A DNA stretch of 11,774 nucleotides, from contig DPBR01000043.1 of NCBI GenBank assembly GCA_003516865.1, forward strand, positions 1 to 11,774, in the 5' to 3' direction. Numbering within the stretch: the stretch's first letter is position 1; each line of letters starts with the position of its first letter. Below the pieces are notes generated by a model. The model saw only the letters and a list, made by a program, of their open reading frames with translations. It ran no database searches and had not been told where the DNA came from. Positions 1 through 5,798 of this stretch are shown here, piece after piece. The translations under genes and the position numbers were made by a program. Source of the stretch: Oscillospiraceae bacterium. Lineage in GTDB: Bacteria; Bacillota; Clostridia; Oscillospirales; Ruminococcaceae.

Positions 1-36
1 GCGATTATGCGGTGTTGCCTTAATATCAACAACACG

Positions 37-73
37 AAAAAACCACCGACTTTACTTTTAAGCCGGTGGTTTT
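37..73 (-). terminator. Rho-independent terminator of the two-gene LOTUS operon
   Basis: On the minus strand, just after the stop codon at 76-78, AAAACCACCG (from 64-73) pairs with CGGTGGTTTT (from 39-48). One further G-U wobble and one G-C pair extend the stem, and the loop is AT-rich. The 3' arm runs into a tract of six U residues (42-37). The A-rich 5' arm could give some activity in the other direction, but no plus-strand gene ends here. It closes the unit that starts at the promoter 3395-3423. Bases 1-36 beyond it hold nothing I can identify. Confidence 0.85.
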
Positions 74-75
74 CT

Positions 76-2310
76 TTAATATAACGGGAAATCTTCGGTC
101 TGCTCGTCCGCGTCAAGGTGCGGTTCGGAGATTTTCGACGGGTCAAGCCAATCCCCCGTAAGCCTGCAAACAAGCCGCGCGTCAATGTACGCCTGCGTTA
201 ACGTGAGAATTGTTTGTCCCTGATAGCTTCCGGAATTTGTCAGCTCTACAACAAGCGCCACATCGGGCTTCTGCTCGTCAACCAACGCCAGCGGCAGCAT
301 AAGCGACATCGTATCGCGCTTCGGGAAATACGACGGGATTGCCGTCTTGTAGTTCCAGCGAACCCGCTTTTTCGCAAGCTCGATTGCGTCTTTCAGACGA
401 TTTTGTATTCTCACAAACAAACGGCTGTTATCGATAATTACCTGCTTCAGCTTATCGTAAAGCTCCTCGCGCGCCGCTCTGTCCGCGCTTTTCGCACGAA
501 TACTCTCGACAAGTTCACGCGCTTCCTCGTTACCAAAAAACTGGTCGTACAAAAACTGAAGCGGAAGCCGCTTTATGTTATCGATTATAATATGCTCAAA
601 ATCCGTGTGAAGCTGTTTTGTCTGGTCAAAAAACAAATCTTCGTTGCTCGAAAAGTAGGTCGGCGGCGCAGGAAGCGGATTGAAGCAATTCACAAGCTGC
701 TTTCCAAGCCCTCCGGAAGCCGCCGTGCAAAACCCCGCAAACTTCCAATCCGTGTCGCAGCTAGGTTCGTTCGGAAAAAAGCACGCGTAAATATCATCGT
801 AATGGTTGTCCGCAAGTCCCGTGTTGAACGCCGCAAACTGCTCGGATATGCACACTTTTTTCTCGCGCATAAGCCTGCTGAACGTGTATTTAACATACTG
901 GATTAGTATGCGGTAATGTCCTTTTGGAGAACCGCGGAAATCCCATTCCTCGTCAACCGCCTTTGCCGCAAGCTCCGACAGGAAGTTCGACCAGCTTCCG
1001 AGAAACGCGAAATTTTCAAGCTGTTTTCCCGGACTTATAATTCTCTGATTTTTATCGCGGACATTCGTGTCCACAAAGAACAAAAACCACTCCTTGCCCT
1101 CGTAAGCGCTCAGTTTAAGCGTTAGCTCAACGTGCGTGCCGTCCTTTTTCAGATATCTCACGGGAAACACAAGCTTCGCGTCCGAAACGCGAACCAGATT
1201 GTTCTCGCGGGCAGCCCTGAAATCCTCGTTAAGTTCGTCCACAAGCGTAAAATAATCCGTTTTGCGCCCGCTTTCCTCAATATATCGCTCCAAAATCCCC
1301 ATAGGCTTCACAGGCATATTGCAGATATCCGAAAGCCGTCCATCGGGAACGGGCGCCGTGGCGCGGTACGTTTCTTGATTCGGGAAGCGCTCGGCAAAAA
1401 CGTTCCTCTGAGCAGGAGAAACGGAACGCGTCTGCAAATATTCGCGAGAAGCGTGATAATCGCTCTTCACTTCAACGCCTTCTATCGTTATCATAACCTG
1501 CGGAACGCCGCCAAGGACAATATCCCGCATCACAAGAAACGGCATCTGTGCAAGAAAATCCTTCATCTTGCAAAAACCGTATTTCATTCTGTCAACGCCG
1601 CGGTCCGTAAGGAATTTGCTTATTGTAGCCATATGAATGGGCTGGTCGGTCGGGAAATTATCGCACAGCATACGATAAATTCTGTTCTTTTCTTCCTCCG
1701 AAATCATTCCAACGCTTCTTCTCTCAGGCGCGCCCTGACGGCATATCTGCGTTTTCTCGAACGCAAAATACAGGCTTTTCCCTATCGGACTGATGTTTTT
1801 TGTCACAATTCCGTTCACCAACATTCCGTCCGCGCAGTAATCAATCGGAAACGTATAGCGGTCAGCCAAAAAATCAAGCTTCTGATTTTGCTTTGCTTCG
1901 TCAAACCGCCTGTAAATTTCCTGTTTCATCTGCTGTACGCTCAGACCGTTTCCGAGCACTTTTGTCAGCGCGAAAAGCGACTGCTGCGTCATTTCTATAA
2001 TATCGTCGTTAAGTATAATATTCCGCGACCCGAAAAAGCTGTCCGCGGGGTGTCCTGTGCTGTCGGATATATCCCTCTCGCCCGCCTGCCACGCTTTTAT
2101 CTGAATAAACTCGTTGTTGTTGTCGTCCTGAAACGCGAACATCTCCGGAAAGTCCTCCGCAAGCTCTCGAAAACTTCCGTATCCCATCTGTTCCGGCGAA
2201 CACCCGTTTGTTACAAGCCACTCGCAAACTCTCGATACCTTGTACAATCCGGGGTCTGTAAACTGTCTTTTTACGCACTCATAAAGCGACTTTTTTTCTT
2301 CGTTTGTCAA
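76..2310 (-). CDS. Tandem LOTUS/OST-HTH-like protein with DUF3825-like C-terminal domain
   Basis: The protein has 744 residues and no signal peptide or membrane segment, so it is probably cytoplasmic. Two winged-helix-like segments resemble the LOTUS/OST-HTH fold: about residues 5-72 (core MGYGSFRELAEDFPEMFAF) and 205-277 (core MKYGFCKMKDFLAQMPF). Each is followed by a similar stretch, 123-185 and 350-412, sharing the pattern L..E..F..A..N..D..FP..Y..G..GK..F.F, which suggests a duplicated two-part module. Residues about 430-725 look like DUF3825 (FAFLGSW near the start; FNTGLADNHYDDIYA at 495-509; AYIDARLVCRLTGDWL at 707-722), a domain known to occur with OST-HTH. LOTUS domains in other proteins bind RNA (G-rich or G4 in eukaryotes), so an RNA-binding role is inferred; I see no nuclease motif. 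The start is TTG at 2310 with AAGGAG 6 nt upstream; no in-frame ATG gives a full first domain. It lies 19 nt after the membrane-protein gene, probably in the same operon. Domain names are from memory and pattern, not a search. Confidence 0.8.
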   Translation of the reverse strand: MTNEEKKSLYECVKRQFTDPGLYKVSRVCEWLVTNGCSPEQMGYGSFRELAEDFPEMFAFQDDNNNEFIQIKAWQAGERDISDSTGHPADSFFGSRNIILNDDIIEMTQQSLFALTKVLGNGLSVQQMKQEIYRRFDEAKQNQKLDFLADRYTFPIDYCADGMLVNGIVTKNISPIGKSLYFAFEKTQICRQGAPERRSVGMISEEEKNRIYRMLCDNFPTDQPIHMATISKFLTDRGVDRMKYGFCKMKDFLAQMPFLVMRDIVLGGVPQVMITIEGVEVKSDYHASREYLQTRSVSPAQRNVFAERFPNQETYRATAPVPDGRLSDICNMPVKPMGILERYIEESGRKTDYFTLVDELNEDFRAARENNLVRVSDAKLVFPVRYLKKDGTHVELTLKLSAYEGKEWFLFFVDTNVRDKNQRIISPGKQLENFAFLGSWSNFLSELAAKAVDEEWDFRGSPKGHYRILIQYVKYTFSRLMREKKVCISEQFAAFNTGLADNHYDDIYACFFPNEPSCDTDWKFAGFCTAASGGLGKQLVNCFNPLPAPPTYFSSNEDLFFDQTKQLHTDFEHIIIDNIKRLPLQFLYDQFFGNEEARELVESIRAKSADRAAREELYDKLKQVIIDNSRLFVRIQNRLKDAIELAKKRVRWNYKTAIPSYFPKRDTMSLMLPLALVDEQKPDVALVVELTNSGSYQGQTILTLTQAYIDARLVCRLTGDWLDPSKISEPHLDADEQTEDFPLY

Positions 2311-2316
2311 TTTTTT

Positions 2317-2322
2317 CTCCTT
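2317..2322 (-). promoter_or_regulatory. Ribosome binding site that supports the TTG start of the LOTUS gene
   Basis: On the minus strand AAGGAG is followed by a six-A spacer (2311-2316) and then TTG ACA AAC GAA. The strong site compensates for the weak TTG codon and fixes the start at 2310. It lies in the 19-nt gap after the stop codon of the upstream membrane-protein gene. Confidence 0.8.
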
Positions 2323-2329
2323 TCAACCG

Positions 2330-3358
2330 TTAAGTTGACGATGTATCTTCGCTGTTTTCTTCATCTTCAAGCTCGGCTAAATCCTCAAGAAAACTGTAAT
2401 CCTCAATGTAAATGTGGTTTACCATTTCGGTAAGCCGTTTCTCCGAATAATCCTGAACGTATTTTCCGATAACATCAAGCGTATAAGTGTTGAACGCACT
2501 TTCATTGTAAAAATGGAAATCGGAAACGTTTATCCCCATTATCCTATAACCTTCGATTATCTTTTTGCAATCGGAAGCGAACGCCCGCGGGTCTACAAAA
2601 CCTCCGCCAAACTCCATATTTATCACTATTTTATCGCCCGCCGACAACGCGTCAAGCCCCTTTGTAATCGCCGTTCCGTCCGGATTGAGGTCAACAACCG
2701 CCTCAACCGACCTGATATCCGCGCAGTTTCTCAGCTCTTTGTATGTTTTATCGTAAATCTCCGCGGCAATCGTCCTGCTGTTATACTCAATCGTGTCCTT
2801 TTTATACGCGCCGTTCATCGCTATTCCCGCAGCGCAGCAGCCCACGGTCAGCAATCCCGTTATTATCACGCTCGGAATATTAACCTTAAATCTCCCTCTC
2901 GCTATCATCTGGTTGCACAAAATCTCAACTCCGACGAGTATTCCCGCAACAGGCGACAGCTTCAGCGGCAGAAAATAGTCCGGCTCCTTTGAAAACAGCG
3001 TTACAATCATCACAACGCCCAGAAAAATCAGCACAAGCGCAAGCGATACAATTCCAACGCCCTTATTCGCAATTTCCGCCGCTATGCGCTCGCTTTTTGT
3101 CTGAGGACGTTTCGCGCGTTCGGCTTTCTCACGCTGCGAACGTTTCTCAAGCACCTCGTCAAGCGCGTCAAGCAGCTTTTTATCCTGCTCCTCAAGCGTA
3201 ATTCGTCTTGCCTCGGCTTTAGCCTCCTGTTCTGCGTATTCCCTTGCTTCGACAGTGTTCCTCGGATTATCGTCAACCACCGCTCCGCCGTAATTCTCCC
3301 CCGAATTACTCTCGGATATCAACTTTTTTTCGCCGTTAAAATTATTTTCTGCGTCCAT
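2330..3358 (-). CDS. Three-helix membrane protein of unknown function
   Basis: I do not recognise a family for this 342-residue protein. Residues 1-98 are hydrophilic. Residues 34-98 are rich in Glu, Lys, Arg and Ala with a likely coiled-coil pattern. Three hydrophobic segments follow: about 101-122 (GIVSLALVLIFLGVVMIVTLF), 130-151 and 160-184. Residues 185-325 form a soluble domain of mixed composition with no obvious catalytic motif, and the end is strongly acidic (EELEDEENSED type). With three helices and a basic segment before the first, the N-terminus would be cytoplasmic and the C-terminal domain outside, but the second segment is only moderately hydrophobic. The ATG at 3358 has AAGGAGGG 6 nt upstream. 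It is the first gene after a full-consensus promoter and is probably co-transcribed with the LOTUS gene 19 nt downstream, so the pair may act together, perhaps tethering the RNA-binding partner near the membrane (inference). Confidence 0.85.
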   Translation of the reverse strand: MDAENNFNGEKKLISESNSGENYGGAVVDDNPRNTVEAREYAEQEAKAEARRITLEEQDKKLLDALDEVLEKRSQREKAERAKRPQTKSERIAAEIANKGVGIVSLALVLIFLGVVMIVTLFSKEPDYFLPLKLSPVAGILVGVEILCNQMIARGRFKVNIPSVIITGLLTVGCCAAGIAMNGAYKKDTIEYNSRTIAAEIYDKTYKELRNCADIRSVEAVVDLNPDGTAITKGLDALSAGDKIVINMEFGGGFVDPRAFASDCKKIIEGYRIMGINVSDFHFYNESAFNTYTLDVIGKYVQDYSEKRLTEMVNHIYIEDYSFLEDLAELEDEENSEDTSST

Positions 3359-3394
3359 CGCCGACCCTCCTTTGTTTTTACTTCCGTTATTAAA

Positions 3395-3423
3395 ATTATA
3401 TCAGATTTCTTTTGCCTTGTCAA
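3395..3423 (-). promoter_or_regulatory. Full-consensus sigma-A/sigma-70 promoter of the LOTUS operon
   Basis: On the minus strand TTGACA (3418-3423) and TATAAT (3395-3400) are separated by exactly 17 nt, matching consensus at all twelve positions. The expected start is near 3388, giving a leader of about 30 nt with an AAGGAGGG ribosome site before the ATG at 3358. It lies downstream of the gap terminator, so the operon is transcribed independently. No operator-like repeat overlaps it, which suggests strong, unregulated expression. Confidence 0.85.
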
Positions 3424-3474
3424 TGGAGAATAACTTCGTTTTTTGCCGCAAATCAGCGTTATTCCTCGCTTTAC

Positions 3475-3503
3475 AAAAAATGCTCCCGATTTAATCGGGA
3501 GCA
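3475..3503 (-). terminator. Rho-independent terminator of gap
   Basis: Read on the minus strand, a perfect 10-bp stem TGCTCCCGAT / ATCGGGAGCA (3494-3503 with 3481-3490) closes a 3-nt loop and is followed by a run of six T residues (3480-3475). It begins 18 nt after the gap stop codon and separates gap from the next operon's promoter. Confidence 0.95.
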
Positions 3504-3521
3504 CTTGATGAAAGCCTTAAA

Positions 3522-4556
3522 TTAAAGCTCTGCGAAGTACTTGATGGTTCTTACCATCTGAGAAGTGTAGGAGTTCTCGTTATCATACCAAGAAACAACC
3601 TGTACCTCATAGAGGTCGTCGGCAACCTTAGCAACCATTGTCTGAGTAGCGTCAAACAGAGAACCGTATCTCATTCCGATTACGTCGGAGGAAACAATCT
3701 GGTCCTCGTTGTAGCCGAAGGACTCGGAAGCAGCAGCCTTCATAGCAGCGTTGATGCCTTCCTTGGTTACGTCCTTGCCCTTAACAACAGCGGTAAGGAT
3801 AGTGGTCGAACCGGTAGGAACAGGAACGCGCTGTGCAGAACCGATGAGCTTGCCGTTCAGCTCGGGGATTACAAGACCGATTGCCTTTGCAGCGCCGGTA
3901 GAGTTGGGAACGATGTTTGCAGCGCCCGCTCTTGCTCTTCTGAGGTCGCCCTTTCTGTGAGGACCGTCGAGAATCATCTGGTCGCCGGTGTAAGCGTGAA
4001 TGGTGCTCATAATACCGCTCTGGATTTCAGCGTACTTGTTAAGGGTATCAGCCATAGGAGCCAGGCAGTTCGTGGTGCAGGAAGCGGCAGAAATAATCTG
4101 GTCGTCCTTAGTAAGGGTCTTTTCGTTTACGGAATAAACGATAGTCTTAAGGTCGTTGCCCGCAGGAGCGGAAATAACAACCTTCTTTGCGCCTGCGTTG
4201 ATGTGAGCCATGGACTTCTCCTTAGAGCAGTAGAAGCCTGTGCACTCGAGTACAACGTCTACGCCGATTTCGCCCCAAGGAAGGTCCTTTGCGTCCTTCT
4301 CAGCGTAAATCTTGAGGGTCTTGCCGTCAACAGTGATGGTGTTTGCCTCATCGTCAGCGGAAACAGTGTGAAGATTTTCGCCGATAACGCCGCAGTAACC
4401 CTTCTGCGCGGTATCATACTTCAAAAGATTTGCGAGCATGGAAGGCTTTGTAAGGTCGTTGATAGCAACTACCTCATATCCCTCTGCGCCGAACATCTGT
4501 CTGAACGCAAGACGTCCTATACGTCCGAAACCGTTAATTGCAACTTTAACTGCCAT
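3522..4556 (-). CDS. gap: NAD-dependent glyceraldehyde-3-phosphate dehydrogenase (glycolytic)
   Basis: This cytoplasmic enzyme of glycolysis oxidises and phosphorylates glyceraldehyde-3-phosphate to 1,3-bisphosphoglycerate using NAD. The 344-residue length is normal for the family. The N-terminal NAD fold starts NGFGRIGR (8-15), and Asp34 in AIND is the residue that favours NAD over NADP. The active site motif SAASCTTNC carries the catalytic Cys160, with partner His187 in TIHAYT. The substrate-binding segments GDLRRARAGAANIVP (203-217) and WYDNENSY (323-330) are intact. The ATG at 4556 has AGGAGGT 8 nt upstream. Lys codons are nearly all AAG, unlike the neighbouring genes, consistent with codon optimisation for high expression. 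It has its own promoter and terminator; no pgk or tpi gene is adjacent. The leader contains two perfect inverted repeats that may control it. Confidence 0.98.
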   Translation of the reverse strand: MAVKVAINGFGRIGRLAFRQMFGAEGYEVVAINDLTKPSMLANLLKYDTAQKGYCGVIGENLHTVSADDEANTITVDGKTLKIYAEKDAKDLPWGEIGVDVVLECTGFYCSKEKSMAHINAGAKKVVISAPAGNDLKTIVYSVNEKTLTKDDQIISAASCTTNCLAPMADTLNKYAEIQSGIMSTIHAYTGDQMILDGPHRKGDLRRARAGAANIVPNSTGAAKAIGLVIPELNGKLIGSAQRVPVPTGSTTILTAVVKGKDVTKEGINAAMKAAASESFGYNEDQIVSSDVIGMRYGSLFDATQTMVAKVADDLYEVQVVSWYDNENSYTSQMVRTIKYFAEL

Positions 4557-4591
4557 TGGAAACTACCTCCTGAAAATTAAAAATTATATTC

Positions 4592-4613
4592 TTGCCAAAC
4601 CGTAATTTGGCAA
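4592..4613 (-). promoter_or_regulatory. Perfect inverted repeat in the gap leader (candidate operator or mRNA hairpin)
   Basis: TTGCCAAA (4592-4599) and TTTGGCAA (4606-4613) are exact inverted copies separated by 6 nt (CCGTAA on the plus strand). The repeat sits about 15-36 nt downstream of the predicted gap transcription start and 20 nt before the ribosome site. It could be a repressor roadblock site or a 5' stem-loop that stabilises the mRNA. No U tract follows, so it is not an intrinsic terminator. I cannot assign it to a named regulator. Confidence 0.65.
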
Positions 4614-4629
4614 TGATATTTTAATATCA
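4614..4629 (-). promoter_or_regulatory. AT-rich palindrome over the predicted gap transcription start
   Basis: TGATATT (4614-4620) and AATATCA (4623-4629) are exact inverted copies around a 2-nt centre. The palindrome abuts the 4592-4613 repeat and covers the predicted start of transcription (near 4628), the classic place for a repressor. The minus-strand TTG...CAT outline slightly recalls redox-regulator Rex sites, which occur at gap genes in some Firmicutes, but the half-sites do not match well. Being AT-rich, it could also be chance. Confidence 0.45.
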
Positions 4630-4634
4630 ACTCT

Positions 4635-4663
4635 ATTATACAAAATTTCCGCGATTTTATCAA
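4635..4663 (-). promoter_or_regulatory. gap promoter
   Basis: On the minus strand TTGATA (4658-4663) and TATAAT (4635-4640) are separated by 17 nt; only one position differs from the sigma-A consensus. Transcription should start near 4628, giving a leader of about 70 nt. A separate TTGACA (4671-4676) lies just upstream but has no -10 hexamer at a workable distance. Confidence 0.85.
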
Positions 4664-4722
4664 GGTACTTTGTCAATTTTTCGCAGAAATTAATGTAAAT
4701 TTTATCACGTTGATTTTGTGCA

Positions 4723-4747
4723 TTTTTCACAAACAGGCCGTGAAAAA
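4723..4747. repeat. 8-bp perfect inverted repeat between the pseudouridine synthase gene and gap
   Basis: TTTTTCAC (4723-4730) and GTGAAAAA (4740-4747) are exact inverted copies with a 9-nt spacer. No T run follows on either strand, so it is unlikely to be a good terminator for the upstream gene. It is located about 60 nt upstream of the gap -35 hexamer and could be a regulator site. Confidence 0.4.
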
Positions 4748-4771
4748 GCCCATTATATATGCTTATTTGGC

Positions 4772-4803
4772 ATAACCCGATACCATATTTTGTATAACCC
4801 GAT
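4772..4803. repeat. Two 10-bp direct repeats, 22-bp period
   Basis: ATAACCCGAT occurs at 4772-4781 and again at 4794-4803, exactly 22 bp apart, about two helical turns, so both copies face the same side of the DNA. On the minus strand a TATAAT (4752-4757) lies 14 nt further downstream and lacks a -35 hexamer. This arrangement would fit an activator-dependent second gap promoter, which is speculative. The copies lie just after the stop codon of the pseudouridine synthase gene. Confidence 0.45.
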
Positions 4804-4815
4804 TTCAGAAAACGC

Positions 4816-5793
4816 TTATTTCAAGCCATATTCAAACTTATCGAGAAACCAAAGCCCGTCGGATTTTTTCGCGGTAAATTCACGTCCGTTCAGATACGAA
4901 AGCGCGCCTGCGTCTGTTGTGAACCGAAAAATCAGCTTATACGAGCAAAGCGCCTGCGTTTTCGCGCCGTATTTCTTATTCAGCGCATTATCGCCGTATT
5001 TCCCGTCCCCAAGCAGCGGACAGCCGATATGCGCGAAATGCGCTCTTATCTGGTGCGTTCTCCCCGTAAGCAAGTCCACCTCGACAAGCGAAAGCTCGCC
5101 GCGGCTCTCCAGAACGCGGTATTTCGTCCTGATTGTAAGAAAACCGGGCTTAGGGCTGCTCGAAATCACAACGCGGTTTTCCTCCGAAAGCTTCTTCAGA
5201 TAAGCCGTCATAATTGCCTCGCGCGGCTTCGGTATGCCGAAAACAGCGCATAAATACAGCTTTTCCACTTCCCTGTCGCGCAGCTTCTGATTGAGTATTC
5301 GCAGCGCTTCGGCATTTTTCGCCGCAATCACAATCCCGCTCGTGTTCCTGTCAATGCGGTTAACAAGCGCGGGCGTAAAGCTCTGCTCGTCGTCGGGATT
5401 ATACTCGCCCTTGCGGTAAAGATAGCTTAAAATGCGGTTTATCAGCGTATCTGCGGTGTTATCGTTATCCTCGTGAACGACAAGTCCGCACGGCTTATCG
5501 CACAGAAGTATATTCCCGTCCTCATAAATCACGTTTATTTCCGCGGAAATATCGCGAAAATCAGCTTCACGCTCAATCGGATTTTTCGAAAGCAGCTCCT
5601 CGCTCAGATAAAATCTGATTATGTCGCCCTCTTTTAAGATAACGTTCGGCTCGGCTTTCGCGCCGTTCACCTTAATCCGCTTCTTCCTCATAAGCTTGTT
5701 CACAAGCGCGGATTTCAGATTTGGATAAGCCTTTGACAAAAAGCGGTCGCAGCGCTGTCCCGCGTCGTTTTTTCTTATCGTAATTTCGGTCAT
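4816..5793 (-). CDS. RluA-family rRNA pseudouridine synthase (RluC/RluD-like)
   Basis: This enzyme isomerises specific uridines in RNA to pseudouridine, most likely in 23S rRNA; the exact target cannot be read from sequence. Of 325 residues, about 1-65 form an S4-type RNA-binding domain (CDRFLSKAYPN; RIKVNG). The catalytic domain follows with LLCDKPCGLVVHED at 96-109 and the active motif NRIDRNTSGIVI, catalytic Asp148. This has Asn-Arg-Ile in place of the usual His-Arg-Leu before the Asp, a variant I associate with clostridial members. LTGRTHQIRAHFAHIGCPLLGD (two segments within 242-263) completes the family signature. The ATG at 5793 is 5 nt after the typA stop, and I see no good ribosome site, so translational coupling to typA is likely. 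It shares typA's promoter. No convincing terminator follows. Confidence 0.93.
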   Translation of the reverse strand: MTEITIRKNDAGQRCDRFLSKAYPNLKSALVNKLMRKKRIKVNGAKAEPNVILKEGDIIRFYLSEELLSKNPIEREADFRDISAEINVIYEDGNILLCDKPCGLVVHEDNDNTADTLINRILSYLYRKGEYNPDDEQSFTPALVNRIDRNTSGIVIAAKNAEALRILNQKLRDREVEKLYLCAVFGIPKPREAIMTAYLKKLSEENRVVISSSPKPGFLTIRTKYRVLESRGELSLVEVDLLTGRTHQIRAHFAHIGCPLLGDGKYGDNALNKKYGAKTQALCSYKLIFRFTTDAGALSYLNGREFTAKKSDGLWFLDKFEYGLK

Positions 5794-5798
5794 TAGGC

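Noticed and set aside
1132..2433. 433-codon open frame on the plus strand
   Set aside because: It is antisense to the LOTUS gene, its product is an Arg/His/Phe-rich sequence with no recognisable domain, and it lacks a ribosome site; a by-product of codon use in the real gene.
4614..4629. Firm assignment as a Rex operator
   Set aside because: Only the outer TTG and CA match; the inner half-sites differ from known Rex sites, so it is listed as an unassigned palindrome.
4723..4747. Terminator for the pseudouridine synthase gene
   Set aside because: The inverted repeat is perfect but AT-rich, has a 9-nt loop and lacks a following T run on either strand; kept only as a repeat.
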